From: Sphingomonadaceae bacterium OTU29LAMAA1
GTDB lineage: Bacteria > Pseudomonadota > Alphaproteobacteria > Sphingomonadales > Sphingomonadaceae
DNA length: 64,000 bases
Assembly (NCBI GenBank): GCA_024072375.1
Contig: CP099617.1
Coordinates: 1,716,001-1,780,000 of the forward strand
Direction: 5' to 3'
The position numbers and the translations under genes are program-made. How positions within the stretch are numbered: the first letter of the stretch is position 1; each line of letters opens with the position of its first letter. Below the pieces are notes generated by a model. It was not told where the DNA came from and did not search any database. It saw only the letters and a program-made list of their open reading frames with translations. This document shows positions 35,772-45,177 of the stretch, piece by piece.

Positions 35772-38378
35772 ATGGAATTCGACCTGAAAGGGGTGGGGGT
35801 GGATCGATTGGGAGAGCGTGGTTTCGAACGGGACGATACGTTCGGGCCCGGCTATTCCGATGCCGCCGATGACGATACGGTGATGCGTGCGCTGACTGCG
35901 ATCGCAGCGTTCGAAGACCGTACCCCTCCGCTGGGCGGCGTGCTCAGCCAGGCGCGGATCGGGCTGCTCCACCGCGACCGGCAGCGACGGGTGCTGTCGG
36001 TCAACGACCGTTTTTGCCAGCTGGCCGGCCGCAACGCGGCACAGCTTTCCGGTCTGCCGATCGAGGAACTGATCCACCCCGACGACCTCGCGCGCGTGCA
36101 GCGTTTGCATGCCGAGCACATGGCACGGTCGATGCCCTTCGCGATCGAGACCCGGATCGTGCATCCCGACGGCACCGTCATCTGGTGCGGGATCAACGTG
36201 TCGTTCGTCTGCGATGCGAACGGCACCGCCACATCGACGATCACCATCGCGCAGGACATCACCGCAAGGCGCTTTGCGGAGGCGGAATTGCGCGAGAGCG
36301 AGGAGCATTATCGCTACACGGTAGAACTCAATCCGCAGATCAGCTGGACCGCACGCGCCAACGGGCAGATCGATGCGGTGAGCTCACGCTGGACGGAAGT
36401 TACCGGCAACGATCCACGGCATGCGATGGGAGAGCAATGGCTCGCTGCCCTCCATCCCGACGATGCCGCGCGGACCGCAGCTGCCTGGAGCGACGCGATC
36501 GCGAGCGGGGAAGCAGTCGATCTGGAATATCGCCTGCGGACGCCCGCCGGCGAGTACCGGTGGTTCCGCTCCCGGGCCACGGCCAGGCTGGATGATACCG
36601 GAGCCGCCGTCCGGTGGTACGGTACGCTGGAGGATATCCACGACCGCAAGCTGGCCGAGCGGGCGCTGCGCGAAAGCGAAGAACGCTTCCGGCTCGCCGC
36701 GCATGCCGCAGGACTGGGCATCTGGGACTATGACGCGTTGGGTAATCGTCGCGAATGGTCCGACGAATTCAAGGCGATGCTGGGCCTGCCGCTCGAAACC
36801 CCGGCTACCGTCGCCACCGCGCTGGCGCTGGTGATCCCCGAGGATCGGCACCGGTTGCAGGCGCTGGTGTCAGCGGTGGAGGCCGGCGACGGCAACCACC
36901 GGTTCGAGACGATGCTGCGCATCCACCGCGCCGACACCGGCGAGGAACGCTGGATCAAGACCGGTGGCTGGCGGATCGAGGCGCCATCGGGACGGCTCAG
37001 CCGCGTGCTGGTCACCACCCGCGACGTCACCGAAGAGCGGACCGCGGAGGACCGCATCCGCTTCGCCGCGCTTCACGATACGCTGACCGGCTTGCCCAAT
37101 CGTGCCGCATTCGGCGACCGGCTCGAATCCGCGATCGTGCGGGCGACGGCCACCGGCGACAGCCTGGCGCTGGTGCTGTTCGACGTCGATCATCTGAAAG
37201 AGACGAACGATACCGTCGGCCACGATGCCGGCGACGTCGTGCTGAGGACGTTCGGCGACCGTCTGCGCGGGGCGCTGGGAAACGACTGTACGCTCGCACG
37301 GCTGGGCGGCGACGAATTCGCGGCGGTCATCGCCGGCAGCGACGATCCGGCGGTGGTGCTCGACCGCGTCAAGGCAGCGTTGCGCCGGGTGCGCGAACCC
37401 CTGGCGCACGATGGCCGTATCCTCGACTGTCAGGCCACCGCGGGCGGGTCGCTGTTCCCGGCGGATGGTGCCACCGCCGCCGAATTGCTCAAATCCGCCG
37501 ACATCGCGCTCTACGCCGCCAAGGACCAGCAGCGTGGCGGGCTGATGACGTTCCAGCCCTATATGCGGGCGGACCTGCAACGCCGGTCGTCGATGCTCAG
37601 CATCGCCCGTGATGCGGTGCGCGACGACCGGATAATGCCCTTCTATCAGCCGAAGGTCGCACTGGGCACCGGCAAGGTCTGTGGGTTCGAAGCGTTGCTA
37701 CGCTGGCAGCATCCCTTGCTCGGCCCGCAGGTTCCGGCGATGATCGCCGCGGCGTTCGAGGATCTGGAACTCGCCGTCGGCCTCAGCGAGCGGATGCTGG
37801 CGGGGATCGTCGGCGATATGCGGCGCTGGCTGGACGAGGGCATCGAATTCGGCCGGATCGCGTTCAACCTGTCTCCGGCCGAGTTCCGCCGCGAGGATCT
37901 GGCGGACCGCATCCTCGGTCGGCTCGTGCGGGCCGGGCTGCCGCCCGAGCGGCTGGAGCTGGAAGTGACCGAGACCGTATTCGTCGGACGTGGCGCCGAA
38001 TGCGTTGCGAGCACGCTGGAAACGTTCAACCGCGCCGGCGTGCATATTGCGCTGGACGATTTCGGCACGGGCTATGCCTCGCTGACGCACCTGAAGGCGT
38101 TCCCGGTCCACACGATCAAGATCGACAAGAGCTTCGTCAGCCATCTCGACCGGGATGCGGGCGACGCGGCGATCATCGATGCGGTCGTCGCGCTCGGGCA
38201 CCGTCTGGGTATGACGGTGGTGGCCGAAGGAGTGGAAACCGTCCCGCAGGCTCGACACCTGCTGGCGCAGGGGTGCGATATGGCGCAGGGCTATCTCTTC
38301 GGGCGCAGCGTGCCGGGTGCGGCGGTTCCCGCGGCGCTGCACCAGGCCTACCGGATCGCGCAAGGCGACTGGCGCTAG
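35772..38378 (+). CDS. PAS-PAS-PAS-GGDEF-EAL cyclic-di-GMP signalling protein
   Basis: An 868-residue cytosolic protein. After about 60 variable residues come three PAS/PAC domains (roughly 65-180, 185-310 and 315-430), then a diguanylate cyclase domain with canonical LGGDEF and a phosphodiesterase domain with FEALLRW, NLSPAEF, DDFGTGYASL, KIDKSFV and EGVET. Both catalytic sites look intact. The inhibitory I-site RxxD upstream of GGDEF is replaced (GNDC), so product feedback is probably absent. No membrane segment is visible, so sensing is intracellular. The ATG at 35772 lacks a clear ribosome-binding site, so the exact start is uncertain. It shares its stop palindrome with the convergent gene. 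Confidence 0.88.
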   Translation: MEFDLKGVGVDRLGERGFERDDTFGPGYSDAADDDTVMRALTAIAAFEDRTPPLGGVLSQARIGLLHRDRQRRVLSVNDRFCQLAGRNAAQLSGLPIEELIHPDDLARVQRLHAEHMARSMPFAIETRIVHPDGTVIWCGINVSFVCDANGTATSTITIAQDITARRFAEAELRESEEHYRYTVELNPQISWTARANGQIDAVSSRWTEVTGNDPRHAMGEQWLAALHPDDAARTAAAWSDAIASGEAVDLEYRLRTPAGEYRWFRSRATARLDDTGAAVRWYGTLEDIHDRKLAERALRESEERFRLAAHAAGLGIWDYDALGNRREWSDEFKAMLGLPLETPATVATALALVIPEDRHRLQALVSAVEAGDGNHRFETMLRIHRADTGEERWIKTGGWRIEAPSGRLSRVLVTTRDVTEERTAEDRIRFAALHDTLTGLPNRAAFGDRLESAIVRATATGDSLALVLFDVDHLKETNDTVGHDAGDVVLRTFGDRLRGALGNDCTLARLGGDEFAAVIAGSDDPAVVLDRVKAALRRVREPLAHDGRILDCQATAGGSLFPADGATAAELLKSADIALYAAKDQQRGGLMTFQPYMRADLQRRSSMLSIARDAVRDDRIMPFYQPKVALGTGKVCGFEALLRWQHPLLGPQVPAMIAAAFEDLELAVGLSERMLAGIVGDMRRWLDEGIEFGRIAFNLSPAEFRREDLADRILGRLVRAGLPPERLELEVTETVFVGRGAECVASTLETFNRAGVHIALDDFGTGYASLTHLKAFPVHTIKIDKSFVSHLDRDAGDAAIIDAVVALGHRLGMTVVAEGVETVPQARHLLAQGCDMAQGYLFGRSVPGAAVPAALHQAYRIAQGDWR

Positions 38379-40099
38379 GCGCGTCGGCGTTCGAACCACC
38401 ACAATGCGCCCGCTGTGATCAGGAACGCGATGAACCATCGCCAGGAGGGCCGACGTTCCTGTTCCGGCGACGCCAACTCGCTGGGCCGGCGATCTCCTGC
38501 CAGCGCGAGCGTTGCCTCGCGACGGCTCGCGGCGCGCAAGGCCGGCAAGGCACCGGCCGGATGGACGTAGAAGGGCGTGACGCCGGCGCGATGCCAGCCG
38601 GCATGGACGGGCCAATATGCGGCGCAGCCTGCGGCAGCGGGGTCCGGCACCGGCACGGTGCGAGTGCCGTCCGGCGCGACGACACCGACAGGTCCGCCGG
38701 TTGCACAGATCGCGACGCGCTCCCCCGCCCACGCTAGCGGGTCGATCCGGATGTCCGCAGCAGGCGTGCCCCGGCCGACGGTCGAGGCGATCGCATTCCA
38801 GATGTCGGCATGCGCGTCGCCGTTGCCGCTGGTCGCGAGGGCGAAGCTGTCGAGAAGCGTGACGAGCGCGACCCGGCCGCGACCGACGTTTCGCCAGCCG
38901 GCGAACGGCGTGCCGCGCACGTCGCGGAGCAGCGGAACGCCGCTGATCGATGTGGCGAGCCGGGTGAGTTCGGGCACCTCGCCCAGCGGTGCGGCGATCG
39001 AGGCGGGCGCGTCGCGCGTACCCGGACCGCGGCGGGCCGCCAGCGCGGCCTTGCCGGGCGCCGCCGGCGGCAGGCGCAGCGGCACGACGGCGGAACCGCC
39101 GCCGGTGGCGAGACCCAGCACCTGCCACCCCTTCGCCACGGGTCCGGTGACCCGGACGACCAGTCCCATGCCGCCGCGCACCGCCTGCGCTAGCGCCGCG
39201 CGCGCGCCGTATCCGAGCCCCGCCCACATGCGATCGTCGAGGATGGCGATATCATAGCCCGCATAGCTCGCCGGCGGCTCGCCCAGCGTCAGCCCGCCGC
39301 CGACGGCGACCTGCGTCTGCGCCGCGACACCCGCATCAGCGGCCCAGCGGCGCAGAAACTTCACCTCGGGCCCCGGGGCCCCGGCAAGGATCAGCGCGCG
39401 GGCGGGCGCCACCGGACCCGTGACGAGCGGCACGGCGGCGCTCGTCTCGTCGGACAGGCGTAACGCGAACAATGCCTCGCCTGCGACGCGCGCAGTGCCG
39501 TGCAGGACGACGCTGCCGTCCGCCGCAGGCCGGGCGGTATCGACTACGCGCCCGGCCGGGTCGAGCAACGTCGCCGCGGCCCCGCCCTCCACCCGGGCGG
39601 CCACGGCGAAGCGCTGACCGGGGGCAACCGGCGGCGGCGGAACGAGCGCGACGAGGCCGCGGCGCTGCGGTGGCGCTACGTAGCGCAGCGTGACCGCCGC
39701 GGCGGCGACCCGGTCGCGGGCGACCAAGCCGCTGCCGACGACGCGGATCGCCGTCGCACCCGGATGGCGTCGCAGCGCGGTGCCCAGATCGGGTTGCCGG
39801 ATCGCGCCGGCTACGTTCCCCGCCTCCGGCAGCGCCACCAGCGTCTCGCCAGCGCGCGTCGATACGAAACGCGGCGCGCCTTCCGTCGCGACGACCAGCG
39901 TCTTTGTCGTGTTCGCTGCGGTCGACCCGAACAGGGTGAGGTACAGCAAACCCGCCACCGCGATCTGCATCAGTCCCAGCACTGCCAATCGCCACGCCGG
40001 ACCTTGAACCGTCGCGCGCCGCCGCCACAGCCACAATCGCACCCAAGCGATGGCGACGGCGAGCGACAGCAGAGTAGCGGCAATCCGGTCCGGCGTCAT
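38375..40099 (-). CDS. Membrane protein with glutamine-amidotransferase-like domain, last gene of the MoxR cluster
   Basis: A 574-residue protein with two N-terminal transmembrane helices (LLSLAVAIAWVRLWLW and LAVLGLMQIAVAGLLYLTLF) and one at the C-terminus (FIAFLITAGALWWF). The large intervening part is probably periplasmic and includes a class-I amidotransferase-like fold (YDIAILDDRMW, VTLLDSFAL) without a catalytic triad. It has no defined function. It is coupled to the upstream gene by an ATGA overlap and ends on the shared CTAG with the GGDEF/EAL gene. By context it is a structural partner in the MoxR/DUF58 membrane complex. Confidence 0.75.
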   Translation of the reverse strand: MTPDRIAATLLSLAVAIAWVRLWLWRRRATVQGPAWRLAVLGLMQIAVAGLLYLTLFGSTAANTTKTLVVATEGAPRFVSTRAGETLVALPEAGNVAGAIRQPDLGTALRRHPGATAIRVVGSGLVARDRVAAAAVTLRYVAPPQRRGLVALVPPPPVAPGQRFAVAARVEGGAAATLLDPAGRVVDTARPAADGSVVLHGTARVAGEALFALRLSDETSAAVPLVTGPVAPARALILAGAPGPEVKFLRRWAADAGVAAQTQVAVGGGLTLGEPPASYAGYDIAILDDRMWAGLGYGARAALAQAVRGGMGLVVRVTGPVAKGWQVLGLATGGGSAVVPLRLPPAAPGKAALAARRGPGTRDAPASIAAPLGEVPELTRLATSISGVPLLRDVRGTPFAGWRNVGRGRVALVTLLDSFALATSGNGDAHADIWNAIASTVGRGTPAADIRIDPLAWAGERVAICATGGPVGVVAPDGTRTVPVPDPAAAGCAAYWPVHAGWHRAGVTPFYVHPAGALPALRAASRREATLALAGDRRPSELASPEQERRPSWRWFIAFLITAGALWWFERRRA

Positions 40100-42216
40100 G
40101 GCAGGGCATCCAGATAGCGGCGCGCGACCGCGTCGCCGGCGTTGCGGCGGGCAAGGCCGGGTGCCGGACGCGGCAACGCCTGCCACAAGGCGCTGCGCAG
40201 GGCGTCGCGGCAGCGTGTGCAGTCCGGCTGGCGACGAAGCGTATCGATCGCGCCCGCCAGCACGAGCGGATCGGGAATACGGCTGCCCCCGGTGCGCATC
40301 CATCGGGTCAGGGCGTCGAGCGCAGCGTCCCGCCGCGGCCCGTCGAGCGCGCGCCAGATCGCGGCAGGAGTGGGGTCTATCGGATCGGCGGCGGCGGTCG
40401 GCAACATACGGTTACCCATCGCGCCGCGATCGCCGGTCATCCGCCGCGCCATGTCTATCGCAGGCAGGTCGGAGCCGGTCCGCGCCAGAAAGATGCGCGT
40501 CGCCTGCTGCACCTGCTTGATGAAGCGCAGCGCCTTATAGGCATAGGGCAACGCCGCCTTTGGGTCCCCCTGACGCAATGCGCGTTCGGATTGCCACATG
40601 TTGTCCAGCGCCTGACGCAGCGTCGCGCGCGTGCCGGGGTCGAGCAGCGTCGCGGCCTCCGATTCATCGTGGGTGTGGCCGTATTCGGCGGTGACATCCT
40701 CCGCCGCGCCGAACCCTGCCGCCGGTGCAGGCTCGGCATGATCATGCCCATCGGTCGGCGCGGCAGCGGTAGCATGCGCCGCGCCCTCCTCCTCGTCGTT
40801 GGTCGGCATGACGTTGGTCGCGCCGCCGCCCGTCTCCTCCCCCATGAACTGGCCGTAGCGCATGCGGAGCAGGCGCTGGTCTGCGCCGATCGCATCGGAT
40901 CGCGATAGGAAGCGGTCGGCCGGCGGGCGCGGTCGTTCGTTGAGCAGCGCCTCGGTATCGATGATGATCTGCCGCTGGCTGCGGAAATAGGCGGGCATGA
41001 CGCGGCGGGTCATCGCTTCGAGCCCGCCGCCTTGCGCCGCCACGGCGGGCTGGCGACGCAGGATGATGCTGGGGCCGCGCACCTCCTGCGGCGAGGGAGT
41101 GCGAGTGTCGCTGACGATCAGCTGCGCGACGATATCGCCGGGTTCTACGAAGCCCAATGCGGCAAAATTCAATTGCGCAGTGAAACGCCGCTCGCGGGGT
41201 GCGCCACTGCCACTGACGGTCAGCATCCGTTCGGAGAAGCGGACGTTCTCCCCCTCCCCCTGAGCGACGACGATGCGCAGCCGGGCGGTGGCGCTGACCG
41301 CGTAATCGTCGGTAGCGACGAACGCGATCGGGGCGCTGAGCTGACCGGGCATCAGCAGGGTCAGCGGCGTGCGCGGCATCGCGACTCGAACCTGCGGCAG
41401 GCGATCGGCGATCGTGTCGATCCGGTGGAGCGGAGGAACACCCGCCCGCTCGGCACCCATGGCGGTGACGCGGTAGAGCAAGGGCGTGTCGGCGCGATGG
41501 CTCGCGACCCAGTCGCCGCGGTCACGGACCAGCGGTATCGCCGGGCGACCGACCGTCGCCAGCACCGCACCGCGCGGCTCGGGCATGAACCGCAGCGTCC
41601 AGCTCACGCGCGAGCCCGCCGGGATGCGTGCATCCAGCATCCCGAGCAGGCGTGGCGGCAAGCCGGTATAGGCTGGCGGCGCGACCTCGATCGCCAGGGC
41701 GGTGAGACGGGGAACGCCGGGCAAGACCGGCAGTCCCTCTCGCGCCGGCACAAGCGAGGCGCCGGGGTGCTGCGGCCACAGCAGGATCGCGGCCGTCGCG
41801 GTCAGGCTGGCGCACACGATCGCGGCGATCGGCCACAGGCCGCGCGGCGCATCCAGCGCCGGGATGGAAGCGGCGTCGACGCGGGCGGCGATACGGCCGC
41901 GCTGGACACGCTGAAGCGGGGTGAGCGTGGCAGGATCGGCGAACAGGAGGTCGCTGCTGTCCTCCAGATCGCGGCGCGTCGCGTCGAGCGCGGCGATCAG
42001 CCAGCGGCGGTCGAAGCGCCGCGCCCGAAGGTGCGCTACCGTTGCCAGTGCGACGAGGCCAACGATCAGCAGCGTGACGGCGGTGGCGGGACCGGACAGT
42101 CGCCAGCCGATCGCCGCAAGCAGGATGACGAGCGGCACGCCGGTCGCGGCGTCCCGGCGCCATGCCCGCAGGCGGGTCGGGCGCGTCCAGGGCGCGATGC
42201 GGGGATCTGCGCTCAT
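40096..42216 (-). CDS. Large membrane-anchored DUF4175-like protein of the MoxR cluster
   Basis: A 706-residue protein with a pair of N-terminal transmembrane helices (VPLVILLAAIGW, AVTLLIVGLVALATVA) and a further one near residue 130 (IAAIVCASLTATAAILLW). A long extracytoplasmic region follows. It has beta-rich domains (about 150-400), an acidic His/Asp-rich insert (HDHAEPAP, EYGHTHDESEAATLL; about 485-540) and a helical C-terminus. It resembles DUF4175-type proteins found with MoxR/DUF58 genes. The His-rich insert might bind metal. Its start overlaps the previous gene (ATGA). Function unknown. Confidence 0.72.
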   Translation of the reverse strand: MSADPRIAPWTRPTRLRAWRRDAATGVPLVILLAAIGWRLSGPATAVTLLIVGLVALATVAHLRARRFDRRWLIAALDATRRDLEDSSDLLFADPATLTPLQRVQRGRIAARVDAASIPALDAPRGLWPIAAIVCASLTATAAILLWPQHPGASLVPAREGLPVLPGVPRLTALAIEVAPPAYTGLPPRLLGMLDARIPAGSRVSWTLRFMPEPRGAVLATVGRPAIPLVRDRGDWVASHRADTPLLYRVTAMGAERAGVPPLHRIDTIADRLPQVRVAMPRTPLTLLMPGQLSAPIAFVATDDYAVSATARLRIVVAQGEGENVRFSERMLTVSGSGAPRERRFTAQLNFAALGFVEPGDIVAQLIVSDTRTPSPQEVRGPSIILRRQPAVAAQGGGLEAMTRRVMPAYFRSQRQIIIDTEALLNERPRPPADRFLSRSDAIGADQRLLRMRYGQFMGEETGGGATNVMPTNDEEEGAAHATAAAPTDGHDHAEPAPAAGFGAAEDVTAEYGHTHDESEAATLLDPGTRATLRQALDNMWQSERALRQGDPKAALPYAYKALRFIKQVQQATRIFLARTGSDLPAIDMARRMTGDRGAMGNRMLPTAAADPIDPTPAAIWRALDGPRRDAALDALTRWMRTGGSRIPDPLVLAGAIDTLRRQPDCTRCRDALRSALWQALPRPAPGLARRNAGDAVARRYLDALP

Positions 42217-43322
42217 GGTGCGGGGGCCCGTCCGGCGCGCGTGGCGAGCCAGCGTTCGATGACGAACAGCGCTGCAACGGTGACGGCGAGCCATGGCGAG
42301 AGCGGCCGGGCGGGAGGGGTCGGCGCCAGCCCTCCGGCTTGTGGGGCATAGGCTTTCGCCGCGACGCGCGCCGGCTCCGGCGGACGGACGAACAGCGCGA
42401 CGAGCCGGCGGGGAAAGTCGGGATCGAGCAGCTGCGGCATCGCGGCAGGGGAGAGCGCACGGGTGAAACGAAGGAGGCGCCCCTTGCCAAGGGGCTGCAT
42501 GTCGACGAGCGGCGCACTCATGGTATCACGCCAGACGGGGACGGTGGCGCCGGCCGGAACGATCGCGTCGGGTGAGACGAGGATGGTTTCATCGGCCTCG
42601 ATATGCTCGATGATGCTGCGGGGTATCGGGCCGGCACCCAGCCAGATGAGAGCGCGGCCCGCCGCTCCCCCCTGCACCGCCACGGATCGGTAGCCGATGT
42701 CCGTTCCGCCTAGCGCGCGGATCGCGGCGGCAAGGTAGCGGGCGCCGGGATGGGCCGGATCGTATCGCAACGCCGGGGGGGCAGCAGGCACGGCCGCGGC
42801 ACTGCCCCTGCCGTCACCCGCGATCCGCCACGTCACGGTTCGCGACAGCGTCGGCCGCTCGGCGTCGGCACCGTCGAACAGGCGCGGTACGACGATCGTC
42901 AGCCGCGTCTTCGGCGGCAGTTCGGCATCGAGCTGACGGATCAGGCTGGCGATCGGCTGCCGACCGGTGGGCGGCGGGGTATCCACGGCGGGAAAGCCGG
43001 GCGCGAGCCAGATGCGGCGTGCTGCCGACGGCGGGGGGATGTCCGCACCGGGCGCGACAGCGATCACCGGCATCGCGGCATCGACGTCGGAGAGAACCGG
43101 TTGCGCCAGCACCAGCGCAACGGCCACGAGAAGCAGCAATCGCGTCGCCAGCAGCAGCCGCTCGTCGAACCGTGGTCGATGACGCGGTCGTGGCTTCTGG
43201 CTGAGCCAGCGCAGCGCCGCAAAGTCGGTCGGGCGCTGTTCGGTACGGCGGGCGAGATGAATCAGCAGCGGCAGCAACACGCTCGCGAGCGCCGCGAGGC
43301 CGAGGGGAAGGAGCAGGGTCAC
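42213..43322 (-). CDS. BatA-N-domain membrane protein
   Basis: A 369-residue protein beginning with the two-helix BatA-type anchor (LLLPLGLAALASVLLPLLIHLARR, then RLLLLVAVALVLAQPVL) that is characteristic of proteins encoded beside MoxR ATPases. The central part looks like a divergent Rossmann/vWA or amidotransferase-like domain without a MIDAS motif, and a C-terminal transmembrane helix (WLAVTVAALFVIERWL) closes it. The start is GTG, overlapping the DUF58 stop (GTGA). Comparable proteins belong to bat (aerotolerance) type operons, but no specific role has been shown for this form. Confidence 0.78.
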   Translation of the reverse strand: MTLLLPLGLAALASVLLPLLIHLARRTEQRPTDFAALRWLSQKPRPRHRPRFDERLLLATRLLLLVAVALVLAQPVLSDVDAAMPVIAVAPGADIPPPSAARRIWLAPGFPAVDTPPPTGRQPIASLIRQLDAELPPKTRLTIVVPRLFDGADAERPTLSRTVTWRIAGDGRGSAAAVPAAPPALRYDPAHPGARYLAAAIRALGGTDIGYRSVAVQGGAAGRALIWLGAGPIPRSIIEHIEADETILVSPDAIVPAGATVPVWRDTMSAPLVDMQPLGKGRLLRFTRALSPAAMPQLLDPDFPRRLVALFVRPPEPARVAAKAYAPQAGGLAPTPPARPLSPWLAVTVAALFVIERWLATRAGRAPAP

Positions 43323-44191
43323 CGTTGGCTCCGTCCGAACAGTGTCTGCAACGGCGTGTCGAGCGGCTGGTCGAGGACCAGTGTAGCGTAGCGGATGCCC
43401 GCGGTAACGAGTGCGGCGGCGAGGTCGGCCTGTGCCGCGCCGAAGCGGGCGAGATACTCCGCACGCAACGCCGCGGCATCGCCGAGCAATTCCTCACCGG
43501 TTTCGGGATCGCGAAAGCGGTAACCGCCATCCAGCGCGAAATCGCGTTCGGTGACGGTGAGGATCTGGATCGCCAGCACCTCCCGGCCCGCGGCGGCCAG
43601 CTTGCGCGCGAGATCGAGGCAGGCCGGGTCGAACCAGTCGGACAGGATCGCAACCATGTCGCGCGCGCCGATCCGGTCCCAGATCGGTGCCAGCAACGTG
43701 TCGGCGGGGAAGCGTCCGCTGGCGTCGATCCCATGCAGCGCCAGATGAGCCCGGTCGCGCTGGCGGGCGCCACCGGCTGCGGGGATCAGGTCCAGTCCCG
43801 TTGCGCGCAGCGTCGCTAGCGCGAACCGGTCGCCCTGCGCCAGCGCCAGCTCGACGAGCGCGGCGGCGATGCCCTTGGCGGCATCCATTCGGCGGCCGGT
43901 CGCGTCCGCCTGATTCATCGATGCGCTGGCGTCGAGCAGGATCCACAGAGCGACCGGGCTTTCGCGCTCCGCTTCCCGCACGAAGAACTTGTCCGATCGG
44001 CCGTAGAGCTTCCAGTCGATCTGGCGCGGCTCGTCACCCTGTTCGTAGGGACGATATTGCGCAAATTCGAGGCCCGACCCGCGCGCGCGACTGGTATGCA
44101 AGCCCAGCCCGCGGTCGCCGATCGCGCGGCGGGCGACGATGGTCAGTCCCTTCAATCGGTGGCGGACGTCCGCCGGCAACAGGTCAGGCAC
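43319..44191 (-). CDS. DUF58 protein with vWA-type MIDAS motif
   Basis: A 290-residue cytosolic protein of the DUF58 family that typically partners MoxR AAA+ ATPases. The family signature is present: RPYEQGDEPRQIDWKLYGRS followed by FVREAERE. A von Willebrand A-type metal-binding motif follows as LLDASASMNQ. I place the start at a GTG (44191) overlapping the MoxR stop by 8 bases, with GGGGA upstream. An ATG at 44248 would add 19 residues inside the MoxR gene and is the alternative. It is predicted to act as adaptor or client of the MoxR ATPase in metal insertion or complex assembly. Confidence 0.85.
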   Translation of the reverse strand: MPDLLPADVRHRLKGLTIVARRAIGDRGLGLHTSRARGSGLEFAQYRPYEQGDEPRQIDWKLYGRSDKFFVREAERESPVALWILLDASASMNQADATGRRMDAAKGIAAALVELALAQGDRFALATLRATGLDLIPAAGGARQRDRAHLALHGIDASGRFPADTLLAPIWDRIGARDMVAILSDWFDPACLDLARKLAAAGREVLAIQILTVTERDFALDGGYRFRDPETGEELLGDAAALRAEYLARFGAAQADLAAALVTAGIRYATLVLDQPLDTPLQTLFGRSQR

Positions 44192-45170
44192 CGGGTCCCC
44201 GGACGGCGGCGAGCAGGCGGTCGACGACGGCATCGGGGCTGACGCCATCGGCTTCGGCGGCGAACGCGAGGATCAGGCGGTGGCGCAACACCGGCGCGGC
44301 GAGCGCAGCGACATCCTCGCGCGTCGCCGCAAGCCGGCCTTGCAGCAGCGCGCGTGCCTTGGCGGCAAGGACCAGCGACTGGCTGGCGCGCGGGCCGGCA
44401 CCCCAGCGGACGTAGCTGCGCAGCGTCTCGGGCATCGACGCACCCGGACGCGTGGCGCGCACCAGCCGCGTGATCCAGTCGACCAGGTCGGAACTGAGGT
44501 GGACGTCGCGCACCAGCGCTTGGATGGCCAGCACATCCTCGCCGTCCATCACCCGCGGCACCTGTGCAAAGCCGCTGCCGGTGGTCGCCGCAAGAATGTC
44601 GCGCTCCTCGGCTTCCGACGGATAATCGAGCCGCACGTGTAGCAGGAAGCGGTCGAGCTGCGCCTCGGGCAGCGGATAGGTGCCGGCCTGCTCGATCGGA
44701 TTCTGCGTCGCGAGGACGAAGAACGGCTTCGGCAGCGTATAGGTCGTGCCGCCATAGCTGACGGTGCGTTCCTGCATCGCCTCCAGCAGCGCTGCCTGCG
44801 TCTTGGGCGGCGTGCGATTGAGTTCGTCCGCCAGCAGCAGGTTGGTGAAGACCGGCCCCTGTTGGAAGCGGAAGTGGCGCTTGCCGGTGCCGTGATCCTC
44901 TTCCAGCAATTCCGTGCCGAGGATGTCGCTCGGCATCAGATCGGGCGTGAACTGCACACGGCGGAAATCGAGGTGGAGCGCCTCGCCGAGCGAGCGCACC
45001 AGCAGTGTCTTGCCGAGCCCCGGCACGCCCTCCAGCAGGCAATGGCCGCCGGCGATCAGGCCGATCAGCAACTGCTCGACCACCGCCGCCTGCCCGACGA
45101 TCGCCTGCCCGATCGCGGCGCGCAGATCGGTGAGCTTGGACAGCTGGGCCTCGATGTCTGCTTCGGTCAT
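44184..45170 (-). CDS. MoxR-family AAA+ ATPase
   Basis: A 328-residue cytosolic ATPase of the MoxR/RavA class, which act as chaperones that insert cofactors or assemble complexes. Motifs: Walker A GVPGLGKT (residues 48-55), Walker B LLLADELNR, sensor 1 VLATQNPIEQ, and the arginine-finger/sensor region RFLLHVRLDYPSEAEE. It is followed directly by the DUF58 gene and preceded after 7 bases by the DUF4159 gene, within an eight-gene minus-strand chain. Its natural client is unknown; the exported TldD/TldE pair and the membrane proteins of the chain are candidates. Confidence 0.92.
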   Translation of the reverse strand: MTEADIEAQLSKLTDLRAAIGQAIVGQAAVVEQLLIGLIAGGHCLLEGVPGLGKTLLVRSLGEALHLDFRRVQFTPDLMPSDILGTELLEEDHGTGKRHFRFQQGPVFTNLLLADELNRTPPKTQAALLEAMQERTVSYGGTTYTLPKPFFVLATQNPIEQAGTYPLPEAQLDRFLLHVRLDYPSEAEERDILAATTGSGFAQVPRVMDGEDVLAIQALVRDVHLSSDLVDWITRLVRATRPGASMPETLRSYVRWGAGPRASQSLVLAAKARALLQGRLAATREDVAALAAPVLRHRLILAFAAEADGVSPDAVVDRLLAAVRGPGA

Positions 45171-45177
45171 GCGGTCC

